Positions 52,007 through 60,244 of a DNA stretch of 64,000 bases are shown here, in pieces. Every line of letters begins with the position of its first letter. The stretch's first letter is position 1. The stretch is from positions 72,260-136,259 of the forward strand of contig DXML01000012.1 in NCBI GenBank assembly GCA_019414205.1. The letters run 5' to 3'. The notes below the pieces were generated by a model, which searched no databases, was not told the origin of the DNA, and saw nothing but the letters and a program-made list of their open reading frames with translations. The translations under genes were made by a program, and so were the position numbers. This DNA is from Collinsella sp. Lineage in GTDB: Bacteria > Actinomycetota > Coriobacteriia > Coriobacteriales > Coriobacteriaceae.

Positions 52007-52723
52007 ATGCAGCGTGCCAAGCAGATATCGGAGTCTATTGAGCTGGGCATCATCTTGGCGCTTGCCGGCGGCTTTATGGATGTGTATTCGTACATTGGGC
52101 GCGACCATGTTTTCGCCAACGCGCAGACGGGCAACATCTTGCTCGTGGGCGTGAGCATCTCAGAGGGCAATTGGGCACTTGCGGGTCGCTATTTTTTCCC
52201 TGTGGTGTCGTTTGCCGTGGGCATTATGCTTGCCGACCTGGTGCATGAGCGGTTTGGCAGCGTGATTCACTGGCGCCAGGTGACGGTGTTTTTTGAAGCC
52301 GTCATCTTGCTGGGCGTGAGCTTTATCCCGGGCGGCGATTTCAACTTGCTCGCCAACTGCCTTACTTCGTTTGCCTGCGGTATGCAGGTCGAGAGCTTCC
52401 GCAAGATTCACGGACACGGCATCGCCACGACCATGTGTATCGGCAACCTCCGTAATGCCTTGCAAAACGTGGACGACTACATCATCACCCACAAGCGCGG
52501 CTTTTTGGAAAACGGCCTGCTGTACTTTGGCGTGATCTTTACCTTTGTGTTTGGCGCCGTGTTGGGCAACTGGTGTATTGAGCGCATAGGCCTGCACGCC
52601 ATCGTCGTGGCGAGCGTGCTGCTGTTTGTCGCGTTTGCCATCATGTTCATCGACCGCGAGCGCGATTTGCGTTTTCGCTGGAAGGTTGCGGCCGAGGCTT
52701 GGAAAGAGGGCTGCCGAAAGTAA
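52007..52723 (+). CDS. DUF1275 (YoaK-like) membrane protein
   Basis: Integral membrane protein of 238 aa. ATG 52007 (MQRAKQISESIELGIILALA) follows AAGGAGGATGCACG. Six hydrophobic segments are visible. DUF1275 hallmarks are GGFMDVYSYIGRDHVFANAQ, TGNILLVGV, the ACGMQVESFRKIHGHGIATT stretch and TMCIGNLRNAL. These proteins are common and uncharacterised, possibly transporters. The gene is divergent from ygiQ and stands alone before an AT-rich patch. Confidence 0.9.
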   Translation: MQRAKQISESIELGIILALAGGFMDVYSYIGRDHVFANAQTGNILLVGVSISEGNWALAGRYFFPVVSFAVGIMLADLVHERFGSVIHWRQVTVFFEAVILLGVSFIPGGDFNLLANCLTSFACGMQVESFRKIHGHGIATTMCIGNLRNALQNVDDYIITHKRGFLENGLLYFGVIFTFVFGAVLGNWCIERIGLHAIVVASVLLFVAFAIMFIDRERDLRFRWKVAAEAWKEGCRK

Positions 52724-52784
52724 CCGAATGCGGCAGAGGGGTTGTTCCTTTGCCGCAATATTTTTCCTCTCTATGTAATACAGT

Positions 52785-52819
52785 TTCAGGAGCCAGAAAA
52801 AAATATCTAGCTCCTGAAC
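52785..52819. terminator. Hairpin between the DUF1275 gene and the convergent gene
   Basis: TTCAGGAGC (52785-52793) is perfectly inverted as GCTCCTGAA (52810-52818) with an A-rich loop. It may end transcription from the minus strand gene or the DUF1275 gene; no long T-run is present. Confidence 0.5.
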
Positions 52820-52844
52820 GTTGCAACGAACTGCTTTTTGCGAT

Positions 52845-53384
52845 TTATTCGAGATGCTCTTCAATCCGAGCCCTCAGAAGGGCAATGGCTGTGGGTATTC
52901 CAATTGCGACGGCTAATTCGGCTTTATCCAAAACCTGTATGCTAAAGCACGATTGTTTATCACATTGAAGGACGTTAACTGAAGATAGCTTTACTTCCCG
53001 TTGACTGAATATATCGTAATTTCCAAATAGGAAGTTACCTTTTATTGTGTAATTCGGTATGTTCGTTACGCACTTCATCTCAAGTCTGTTTAGGCCATAA
53101 TCGAACACCGCAACTTCCTTGTGTTCGATGATGAGCGCAACCCTGGGCATGTTACTAAAACCACCGTCGACGACAGTAAAGAGTTTTTCATTTGCATCGT
53201 CATAAACGGTATATTTAAGACTCAATAGCTGTCCTAGTGGACCCGTGAACCCATGTCTTTTGATGTTGAGGTTGTCTCCCGCTGGGTTGATGAGAGCTAG
53301 AGCATGCGGATAAGGGTTACCTTCAATTGAGATTCGATATTCGTTTGTAGCCGTCTTGCTCGATTTAGGACCAGTAGCTATCAC
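52845..53384 (-). CDS. Uncharacterised protein, possibly LURP-one/tubby-like barrel
   Basis: Protein of 179 aa starting at GTG 53384 with GAGGCGATGACGC upstream. The gene and its surroundings (about 52740-53790) are clearly lower in GC than the rest of the window, which suggests recent transfer. The sequence is beta-rich: EYRISIEGNPYPHALALI, GQLLSLKYTVYDDANEKLFT, RVALIIEHKEVAVFDYGL, YTIKGNFLFGNYDIFS, ending in a helix TAIALLRARIEEHLE. The alternating strand pattern with a YTIKGNF-type strand resembles the LURP-one-related/tubby C-terminal-like fold (YxjI-type), a guess from pattern only. There is no signal peptide. No function is assigned. Confidence 0.55.
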   Translation of the reverse strand: MIATGPKSSKTATNEYRISIEGNPYPHALALINPAGDNLNIKRHGFTGPLGQLLSLKYTVYDDANEKLFTVVDGGFSNMPRVALIIEHKEVAVFDYGLNRLEMKCVTNIPNYTIKGNFLFGNYDIFSQREVKLSSVNVLQCDKQSCFSIQVLDKAELAVAIGIPTAIALLRARIEEHLE

Positions 53385-53799
53385 GCGTCATCGCCTCGAT
53401 CGTATAAGAGACAGCTTCTGCTTCGTGCGGAGAATTACGCTGTACGTTGTAGTACATGCAGCTGCAATAACAGCATGGGCAATTTCTAACAAAATGAATG
53501 ATGCTATTTGCTGCATGCATATTATTTACTATAAAGTATCCTTTTATAAACGTATTGTCAAACATATATTGCTAAAACAGAAACAATTTATAGACTGAGC
53601 GGGTCGTATTCTTTGGGCGAGTGCTCCTATAATCTAGCCTACGCTGCTGTCGGGAGGAAAGGACTAGGGCACTATTATTATTATGTTGAAACGCTTTAAC
53701 AATTTTGACGTTCTCACGTGTTTTTTGTTTCAAAAGCGTTAGGATGGGACTTATAGCGTGGGGCGTAATGGGTGCCCCGCACACGATGGGAGGCTATCA
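53385..53799. other. AT-rich gap with possible promoters for the alcohol dehydrogenase gene
   Basis: No supported gene. A short minus-strand frame at 53365-53565 is Cys- and Tyr-rich and overlaps the next gene's start; it is rejected. TATAAT at 53628-53633 is a good -10. AACGCTTT (53690-53697) and AAAGCGTT (53733-53740) are inverted, and the left one sits in GTTGAAACGCTTTAAC, a LacI-type pseudo-palindrome that may control the downstream gene. Confidence 0.45.
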
Positions 53800-54966
53800 A
53801 TGGCTAATCGTTTCGTTCTCAATACCATCTCTTATCATGGTTCCGGCGCCATCAAGGAGATCCCCGGCGAGCTCCAGCGTCGCGGCTACAAGAAGATCTT
53901 CGTCTGCTCCGACCCCGACCTGGTCAAGTTTGGCGTTACCGCTAAGGTGACCGACGAGCTCGACGCCGCTGGCATCGCTTGGAGCCTCTACTCCGAGATT
54001 AAGCCCAACCCCACCATCCAGAACGTCAAGGACGGCGTCGAGGCCTTCAAGGCCGCCGAGGCTGACGCTATCGTGACCATCGGTGGCGGCTCCTCCATGG
54101 ACACCGCCAAGGCTATCGGCATCATCATCAACAACCCCGAGTTCGCCGATGTCCGCAGCCTCGAGGGCGTTGCTCCCACTAAGAACCACGCCGTGTTTAC
54201 CATCGCTGTGCCGACGACCGCCGGTACCGCTGCCGAGGTGACCATCAACTACGTCATCACCGACCCCGAGAAGGTCCGCAAGTTCGTGTGCGTCGACACC
54301 AACGACGCCCCCGAGGTCGCCGTCGTCGACCCCGACATGATGGCTTCCATGCCCGCCGGCCTTACCGCCTCCACCGGCATGGACGCTCTGACCCACGCCA
54401 TCGAGGGCTACACCACCAAGGGCGCTTGGGAGCTTTCCGATATGTTCCACTTTGAGGCCATTAAGCTGATCAGCGAGAACCTGCGCGACTCCGTCGCCGA
54501 GGCCAAGTCCGGCCAGCCCGGCTCCGGCCGCGAGGGCATGGCTCTTGGCCAGTATGTCGCCGGCATGGGCTTCTCCAACGTTGGCCTGGGCATCGACCAC
54601 GCCATGGCTCACACCCTGTCCGCTCACTACGACACCCCGCACGGCGTCGCTTGCGCCATGCTGCTGCCGATCGCCATGGAGTTCAACAAGCCGGTTTGCG
54701 CCGAGCGCCTGGCCAAGGTTGCCGTTGCCATGGGCGTTGACACCACGGGTATGAGCACCGACGAGGCTGCCGACGCCGCTATCGCCGCCGTCAAGCAGCT
54801 CTCTGCCGATGTGAACATCCCGCACGTCTGCGAGGCCATGAAGGCCGACGAGATCGAGGTCTTGGCCAAGGACGCCATGGCCGACGCCTGCTTCCCGGGC
54901 AACCCGCGCGAGGCGACGCTCGACGACGTCATCGAGCTCTTCAAGAAGATCTGCCCGGCTGCCTAA
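53800..54966 (+). CDS. fucO: Iron-containing alcohol dehydrogenase, lactaldehyde reductase-like
   Basis: Fe-dependent NAD(H) dehydrogenase of 388 aa, group III alcohol dehydrogenase family. ATG 53800 (MANRFVLNTISYHGSGAIKE) follows GGGAGGCTATCA. The NAD-binding motif is IVTIGGGSSMDTAKAIGI; VPTTAGTAAEVT follows. Iron ligands are seen in TGMDALTHAIEGY (Asp and His) and IDHAMAHTLSAHYDTPHG (two His). The full-length pattern fits 1,2-propanediol oxidoreductase/lactaldehyde reductase, used for fucose and rhamnose fermentation, but related alcohol dehydrogenases look alike, so the substrate is not certain. Codon use is strongly biased to C-ending codons and looks like a highly expressed gene, unlike the AT-rich gap before it. 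Confidence 0.88.
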   Translation: MANRFVLNTISYHGSGAIKEIPGELQRRGYKKIFVCSDPDLVKFGVTAKVTDELDAAGIAWSLYSEIKPNPTIQNVKDGVEAFKAAEADAIVTIGGGSSMDTAKAIGIIINNPEFADVRSLEGVAPTKNHAVFTIAVPTTAGTAAEVTINYVITDPEKVRKFVCVDTNDAPEVAVVDPDMMASMPAGLTASTGMDALTHAIEGYTTKGAWELSDMFHFEAIKLISENLRDSVAEAKSGQPGSGREGMALGQYVAGMGFSNVGLGIDHAMAHTLSAHYDTPHGVACAMLLPIAMEFNKPVCAERLAKVAVAMGVDTTGMSTDEAADAAIAAVKQLSADVNIPHVCEAMKADEIEVLAKDAMADACFPGNPREATLDDVIELFKKICPAA

Positions 54967-54973
54967 CTTGGTT

Positions 54974-55103
54974 CGGCGGGCCCCTGCCCGTTAGCCCCAC
55001 AATCGTCCTCGGACATGTCGGAAGCCCCCGCTGCGCACTTCGTGCGGCGGGGGCTTCCTCCGTCCTGCGGAAAGATTGTGGGGCTAACGGCAGGGGGCCG
55101 CCG
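54974..55103. repeat. Large nested palindrome after the alcohol dehydrogenase gene
   Basis: Outer arms 54974-55004 and 55074-55103 pair over about 30 bp with few mismatches (the shared core is TTAGCCCCACAATC / GATTGTGGGGCTAA). Nested inside, GGAAGCCCCC (55020-55029) pairs with GGGGGCTTCC (55049-55058) around a GTGCG/CGCAC tip. The inner hairpin may be the gene's terminator; the outer arms are unexplained. Confidence 0.78.
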
Positions 55104-55222
55104 GCTCGTTATCGTGGTGGGCGCAGTCCTGGCGAGCTCGATGGGTCATCTCGCTAGGTAAAAAGATGGCTCGCGGTGGTATTGTTGCTGTGGGTTTAAT
55201 TCGATATGAAAGGGTGACTTTG

Positions 55223-56251
55223 GTGTCCAAGATGGATTCTACGCTCTCCTATATTACTGACCAGTTGAAGGCGCTTACCTCGATTGCTTCACCTACGGGC
55301 TATACCCGTGCGGCGACTGACTATCTAATGGAAACGTTGCGCGATATGGGCTTTGGCCCCGAGCGCTCCAATAAGGGCAACGTGTTGGTTGAGCTTGGCG
55401 GCGAGGGCGAACCGCTCGTACTGGCGAGCCATGTCGATACCCTGGGCGCCATGGTGCGCTCCATCAAGGACAATGGTCGCCTGCGTCCCACGACGCTCGG
55501 CGGGCATCAGTGGTCTACGGCCGATGGCGAGAACTGCACCGTTTACACGCGCGATGGCAATGTCTACACGGGTGTGGTTCTCAACACCGAGCCTTCGGCG
55601 CATGTGGCCGATGAACCGGTCAAGACCATCGAGAAGAACATGGAGATCTTGCTCGACGAGAACGTCGACAGCAAGGACGATGTGCTCGAGCTGGGTATTC
55701 AGACGGGCGATATCATCGCTATGGATCCGCGTACCACGGTGACGGAGAGCGGCTACATCAAGAGTCGCTTCCTTGACGACAAGCTGTCCGCGTCGATTCT
55801 TCTGGGCCTGGCGCGTGCCGTCGCCGCTGGCGAGGTGACACTCTCGCGCAAGGTATCGCTGCTCTTTACCGTGTACGAAGAGGTCGGCCACGGCGGCGCC
55901 TTCGTGCCGGCCGACACGCGCGAGATGATCAGCGTGGACATGGGTTGCGTGGGCGACGACCTTGGCTGCACCGAGCGCATGGTTTCGATTTGCGCCAAGG
56001 ATTCGGGCGGTCCGTACAACTACGACTTGGTAACCACGCTGTCTAATATCGCGCGCGAGCTGGAGCTCGATTACGCCATCGACGTGTACCCGCACTACGG
56101 TTCGGACGTCGAGGCCACGCTTTCGGCCGGTTACGACATTCGCCATGGTCTGATCGGCCCCGGCGTGTACGCGAGCCACAACTACGAGCGCAGCCACATC
56201 GACGGTATGCGTAACACCTTTGAGCTGGTCCGCGCCTACGTGCAGCGCTAA
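55223..56251 (+). CDS. M42-family metallopeptidase
   Basis: Cytoplasmic aminopeptidase/endoglucanase-like peptidase of the M42 family, 342 aa. GTG 55223 is about eight bases after AAGGG; TTG 55220 and ATG 55232 are alternatives. Metal ligands and catalytic residues occur in order: ASHVDTLGAM (His, Asp), SRFLDDKLSASI (bridging Asp), YEEVGHGGAF (Glu pair), ISVDMGC (Asp) and a final His in YASHNYERSH. Between them is the M42 PDZ-like insert (DGNVYTGVVLNTEPSAHVAD). M42 enzymes form large tetrahedral complexes that trim peptides in the cytoplasm; peptide preference is not predictable here. A terminator follows. Confidence 0.9.
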   Translation: MSKMDSTLSYITDQLKALTSIASPTGYTRAATDYLMETLRDMGFGPERSNKGNVLVELGGEGEPLVLASHVDTLGAMVRSIKDNGRLRPTTLGGHQWSTADGENCTVYTRDGNVYTGVVLNTEPSAHVADEPVKTIEKNMEILLDENVDSKDDVLELGIQTGDIIAMDPRTTVTESGYIKSRFLDDKLSASILLGLARAVAAGEVTLSRKVSLLFTVYEEVGHGGAFVPADTREMISVDMGCVGDDLGCTERMVSICAKDSGGPYNYDLVTTLSNIARELELDYAIDVYPHYGSDVEATLSAGYDIRHGLIGPGVYASHNYERSHIDGMRNTFELVRAYVQR

Positions 56252-56284
56252 GGAAGCAGTTTGCGACTCGGCTGACCAATCGCT

Positions 56285-56310
56285 AAGGCCCGATTTCTCG
56301 GGCCTTTTTT
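56285..56310 (+). terminator. Intrinsic terminator after the M42 peptidase gene
   Basis: AAGGCCCGA (56285-56293) / TCGGGCCTT (56298-56306), followed by a T-run. Confidence 0.9.
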
Positions 56311-56320
56311 CGCTTTAGGT

Positions 56321-56372
56321 CGTTTAGTATTATGATGTAAGTAATCTATTAACTAAACGTGTAAATTACTTA
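56321..56372. promoter_or_regulatory. Two interlaced palindromes before the HipA-like gene
   Basis: CGTTTAGT (56321-56328) is inverted at ACTAAACG (56352-56359), and TAAGTAAT (56338-56345) at ATTACTTA (56365-56372). Both are perfect 8-bp repeats, interlaced in one AT-rich region, and the second ends 17 bp before the start codon. They are likely operators, possibly for the gene's own HTH domain. Confidence 0.6.
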
Positions 56373-56389
56373 ACGAGGTGATGCGGTGT

Positions 56390-57763
56390 ATGGATACGTC
56401 TGAGTACTTATCTATGGGTGATGCCGCCCGCCTGTTGGGCGTTACGAAAGCCCGCATATCGCAACTTGCCGCATCGGGGACGCTTGTGTGCGATATTGTG
56501 GGCGGCCGGAAGATGGTCGAGTACAATTCTGCGACCGCCTACCAAAAGGTCCGCAAGCGAGGACGCCGTCCTGCGGCCGATGTGGGACGCAAGTTTACGC
56601 TGATGTCGGCCGACCATGAGGTCGCGCATGTCTCATTTGATCCGACGCGTGAGTTTCCCTTCGAAATCGCCGAGGTCCTCGATGCGCAACGAATGCCGTT
56701 TGGCACATGCTCGAGCTCTTCTCCTACGGTGAATAAACGGGAGCTCAACGTGTGGTGGAGCCATCGGTCGGTGCCTGACGTTCGCCCTGGACTCGTCTCG
56801 CGCTATCGTGAACTGGGAATTGCCAGTGGCATCGAGGTTCCGGTTCGGTGCCTGGGCTTATCGCTTTCGGATTGTTATTGGCTGCGGCCGGCCGATTGCG
56901 CCGAACTCAAATGGCAAAGCATCAATTACTTTGAGAACGAATTTGAGCGATCGGCGCCCGAAGAGCGTTCGGGTTGGCTGGAAGGCATCGGTCTAAATAA
57001 TCCGGATAACACGTCCGAGGGCGAGCTCCCTAAATCGTGGATGATTCGTAACGGCATTCGCGTTTTGGCTAAAGGGTACGGGATGGACGATCAGCGTCCC
57101 TTTAACGAGGCGGTTGCAACGGCTCTACATCGTCGCTTGCTGTCGGAGGGCGAGTTTGTTCCTTACACGGTTGAGCGCATGTTCGATGGCCCTGTGTGCC
57201 TGTGCGAGGATTTTCTTGACGGCCGCGAGGAATATGTTACGGCTGTTTACGTTAAGAACGCCCTTGGTGGCCAGCGAGGAAGCTCGACGTACGACCGGTA
57301 CTGCCGCTTTCTTGGTAAGCATGGAGCAGACGAGGCTGCCGTGAGAAGGTCTATGTCGCAGATGATTGTTTGCGATGCCCTTTTGGCCAACAGCGATCGC
57401 CATTGGCGAAACTTCGGCATCATCCGCAATGTCGACACCCTGGAGATAAAACCTGCTCCGCTGTTCGATAGCGGCAACTGCCTGTGGTACAACGTACCAA
57501 CTGCCGTGCTCGCAGCTGGGGAGTTTGGGTTTTCCGCTAAGCCGTTTGGGCCCGACCCTTCCGTCCAGCTGGCGCTTGCGGATTTGCTCGATTGGTTCGA
57601 TTCATCGCGGCTCAACGGATTTGTTGATGAAGCGATCGAGATTCTTTCGCAGAGCGAGTGGGCGACGGCGGAGGGTCGACTCGAGGCCATTCACCGCGGC
57701 CTTGAGCGTCGCGTAATCGAGGTTGGTGCCGCTGTTGAGGTACTTCGACACGTGCAGCGATAA
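56390..57763 (+). CDS. HipA-like kinase with N-terminal helix-turn-helix
   Basis: Protein of 457 aa joining a DNA-binding domain to a HipA-type kinase fold. ATG 56390 (MDTSEYLSMGDAARLLGVTK) is seven bases after GAGGTGAT, a near-perfect ribosome-binding site; ATG 56381 is too close to it. Residues about 5-50 are an excisionase/MerR-type HTH (YLSMGDAARLLGVTKARISQ). The C-terminal part has the HipA catalytic motif ANSDRHWRNFGIIRN (Asp336) and the metal-binding APLFDSG (Asp360); KGYGMDD and VKNALGG lie before it. Unlike hipBA, HTH and kinase are one polypeptide and no separate hipB is next to it. It may autoregulate through the palindromes just upstream. The phosphorylation target is unknown. Confidence 0.82.
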   Translation: MDTSEYLSMGDAARLLGVTKARISQLAASGTLVCDIVGGRKMVEYNSATAYQKVRKRGRRPAADVGRKFTLMSADHEVAHVSFDPTREFPFEIAEVLDAQRMPFGTCSSSSPTVNKRELNVWWSHRSVPDVRPGLVSRYRELGIASGIEVPVRCLGLSLSDCYWLRPADCAELKWQSINYFENEFERSAPEERSGWLEGIGLNNPDNTSEGELPKSWMIRNGIRVLAKGYGMDDQRPFNEAVATALHRRLLSEGEFVPYTVERMFDGPVCLCEDFLDGREEYVTAVYVKNALGGQRGSSTYDRYCRFLGKHGADEAAVRRSMSQMIVCDALLANSDRHWRNFGIIRNVDTLEIKPAPLFDSGNCLWYNVPTAVLAAGEFGFSAKPFGPDPSVQLALADLLDWFDSSRLNGFVDEAIEILSQSEWATAEGRLEAIHRGLERRVIEVGAAVEVLRHVQR

Positions 57764-57771
57764 ACCCGCGG

Positions 57772-58872
57772 CTACTTAAGTGCGCCGGTCACGGTGCCGC
57801 CGCCCAGGACGATGTCGCCGCGATAGACTACAACGGCTTGGCCGGGGGCGATGGCGCGCTGCGGCTCGTCAAAGGTCAGCAACATTTGCCCGTCTTCGCC
57901 GCACGTAAGGATCGCTGCCTGGTCTTTCTGTCGGTAGCGGTACTTGGCGCCCACGCGGATGCCGCCGGCATCCAGCTCGGCCTCCATGCGGTCGGCAGGG
58001 GCGCTCCAGATCCAGTCGTTGGCCGTGAGCGCCGTGGCCGTCAGGTCCTCTGCCTCGCCCAGATGCACGGTGTTGTTGACGGCGTCGACACCCGTTACGT
58101 ACACGGGATGCGCCATCGCGACGCCCAGGCCCTTGCGCTGGCCGATGGTGTAGCGCAGCGCGCCGTTGTGGCGCCTGACCACGCTGCCGTCGCGCCACAC
58201 AATGTCGCCCGGTGCAGCGGGATGTCCGCAACGGCGCTCGATATAGCCCGCGTAGTCACCGTCTGGAATAAAGCAGATGTCCTCGCTTTCGGCCTTCTGG
58301 GCGTTGGTAAAGCCCTGCTCGGCGGCTATGCGGCGCACGTCGCGCTCTTTGTCTAGGCCTGCCAGCGGAAAGATCGTGTGCGCCAGGCGCTCCTGCGTGA
58401 GCGAATACAAAAAGTAACTCTGGTCCTTTTTGGGGTCCTCGCCGCGATGCAGCTGCCAGGTGCCGTCGGGCGCCTGGCTCGTTTTGGCATAGTGGCCTGT
58501 GGCGATGTAGTCGCAGCCCATATCCAGCGCCGCATCCAGCAACGCGCCAAACTTAATATGGCGGTTGCAGATGATACACGGATTGGGCGTCAGCCCCTCC
58601 TGGTAGGCGTTCATAAAACGCTCGACAACGTTGCGGTCGAAGGTTTGCTGCAAGTCGAGCACGTGATGGGGTATCCCCAGGCGCTCGGCGACGGCCTTTG
58701 CATCGGCGATGTCGCGGTCGACCTTACTCATGCCCGTGGTGGGATCGGGCGCGGGGCAGGTGAGGCGCATGGTGGCACCGACACATTCGTAACCCTGACT
58801 TTTGAGCAGATACGCGGTCACGCTGGAATCGACGCCGCCGCTCATGGCGACGAGCACGCGCTTGTTGTGCAT
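57772..58872 (-). CDS. mnmA: tRNA-specific 2-thiouridylase
   Basis: Thiolates U34 of tRNA-Lys, -Glu and -Gln, 366 aa. ATG 58872 follows AAGGAGAACCTCCCC. The PP-loop motif is VAMSGGVDSSVTAYLL at the N terminus. Catalytic cysteines are in LTPNPCIICNRHIKFG and KAESEDICFIPDGDY. Further family blocks are ATGHYAKTS, KKDQSYFLYSLTQERLAHTI and IGQRKGLG. Length is normal. The gene faces the HipA-like gene (8 bp between stops) and lies downstream of cysK on the same strand, separated by a terminator. A cysteine desulfurase, the sulfur donor, is not in the window. Confidence 0.96.
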   Translation of the reverse strand: MHNKRVLVAMSGGVDSSVTAYLLKSQGYECVGATMRLTCPAPDPTTGMSKVDRDIADAKAVAERLGIPHHVLDLQQTFDRNVVERFMNAYQEGLTPNPCIICNRHIKFGALLDAALDMGCDYIATGHYAKTSQAPDGTWQLHRGEDPKKDQSYFLYSLTQERLAHTIFPLAGLDKERDVRRIAAEQGFTNAQKAESEDICFIPDGDYAGYIERRCGHPAAPGDIVWRDGSVVRRHNGALRYTIGQRKGLGVAMAHPVYVTGVDAVNNTVHLGEAEDLTATALTANDWIWSAPADRMEAELDAGGIRVGAKYRYRQKDQAAILTCGEDGQMLLTFDEPQRAIAPGQAVVVYRGDIVLGGGTVTGALK

Positions 58873-58900
58873 GGGGAGGTTCTCCTTGGTGGCATGTGGC

Positions 58901-58940
58901 CAAAAAAGAAAAGCGGCGCGGGAGGCTGGTTCCGCGCCGC
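58901..58940 (-). terminator. Terminator between cysK and mnmA (minus strand)
   Basis: GCGGCGCGG (58913-58921) / CCGCGCCGC (58932-58940), with a T-rich run on the minus strand (complement of the A-run at 58902-58912). It should end the cysK transcript. Confidence 0.8.
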
Positions 58941-59052
58941 AGACATTGTAGCAAGTTCGGGCGTCCTGTGGGACACCCTGTTGGGATGAGCTCAGGCTGC
59001 CAGAAGAGAGGGGAGACCGGCGTGCCTTGGACTCGTTCTAAGAACGAGAGCT

Positions 59053-59991
59053 CTAGTCCTGGAAGAGTGCCGTGGACAGGTAGCGCTCGCCGGTGTCGGC
59101 GAGCAGCGCCACGATGGTCTTGCCCTCGTTCTCGGGGCGCTTGGCCAGCTGCAGGGCGGCCCACACGGCGGCGCCGGACGAAATGCCCACGAGCACGCCC
59201 TCCTTGTGGCCCACGGCGCGGCCGGTGGCAAAGGCGTCGTCGTTCTCGACGGGGATGATCTCGTCGTAGACCTGGGTGTCGAGGACGTCGGGCACAAAGC
59301 CGGCACCGATACCCTGGATCTTATGCGGGCCGGCCTGGCCCTTGGAGAGCACCGGGGAGGTGGCGGGCTCGACGGCGACGACCTGAATCTCGGGGTTTTG
59401 CTCCTTGAGGAACTCGCCCACACCGGTCACGGTGCCACCGGTGCCGACGCCGGCGACGAAGATGTCGACCTTGCCGTCGGTGTCATCCCAGATCTCGGGG
59501 CCGGTCGTGGCCTTGTGAATGGCCGGGTTCGCGGGGTTTACAAACTGGCCGGCGATGATGCTGTTGGGAGTTTCCTTCTGCAGCTCCTCCGCCTTGGCGA
59601 TGGCGCCCTTCATGCCCTTGGAGCCGTCGGTGAGCACGAGCTGTGCGCCATATGCCTGCATAAGCTTGCGGCGCTCGACGGACATGGTCTCGGGCATGGT
59701 GATGATCACCTTGTAGCCGCGGGCGGCCGCCACCGAGGCGATGCCGACGCCGGTGTTGCCGCTCGTGGGCTCGATGATGGTGTAGTCGCCGCCGCGCATG
59801 AGCTTGCCGGCCTTCTCGGCCTCGTCGATCATGTTCTTGGCGACGCGGTCTTTGACGGAGCCGGCGGGGTTGAAGTATTCCAGCTTGACGAGCACGCGCG
59901 CCTTGAGGTCCTCGTCTGCCTCAAAGTGGGTGAGCTCCAGGAGCGGGGTGTGGCCGATAAGCTGATCGATGGACGTGTAAACCTTGCTCAT
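59053..59991 (-). CDS. cysK: Cysteine synthase (O-acetylserine sulfhydrylase)
   Basis: PLP enzyme making cysteine from O-acetylserine and sulfide, 312 aa. ATG 59991 (MSKVYTSIDQLIGHTPLLEL) follows GGAGGTTCACC. The PLP lysine is in NPAGSVKDRVA; the substrate loop is IEPTSGNTGVGIA and the phosphate-binding loop is GVGTGGTVTGVG. Also visible are MPETMSVERRKLMQAYGA and VGISSGAAVWAALQLA. The C-terminal end lacks the CysM-type differences I can judge. The gene is transcribed divergently from an Rrf2-type regulator across 253 bp, an arrangement that suggests control by that regulator in response to cysteine or iron-sulfur status (inference). Confidence 0.95.
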   Translation of the reverse strand: MSKVYTSIDQLIGHTPLLELTHFEADEDLKARVLVKLEYFNPAGSVKDRVAKNMIDEAEKAGKLMRGGDYTIIEPTSGNTGVGIASVAAARGYKVIITMPETMSVERRKLMQAYGAQLVLTDGSKGMKGAIAKAEELQKETPNSIIAGQFVNPANPAIHKATTGPEIWDDTDGKVDIFVAGVGTGGTVTGVGEFLKEQNPEIQVVAVEPATSPVLSKGQAGPHKIQGIGAGFVPDVLDTQVYDEIIPVENDDAFATGRAVGHKEGVLVGISSGAAVWAALQLAKRPENEGKTIVALLADTGERYLSTALFQD

Positions 59992-60244
59992 GGTGAACCT
60001 CCAAAGTGTTCAAATGACTGGATACCGTGTGGTTTTACGGCGTGGGTAGCAGTGAAACCCACAAACCTTATGGGTTGTTCGTTTTGCTGTTGGCAAGCAT
60101 AGTAGGCACTAAAGCCTAGTAATGCAATAGGAAATAGAAGATTATTACGAGTCGATTAACCATCTTGACGGGAATAGGTATTTTCAAAACCAATATTTCG
60201 GCTAGAATTTCTACGAATTAAAAGACCGAAAGGCAGCAATATAT

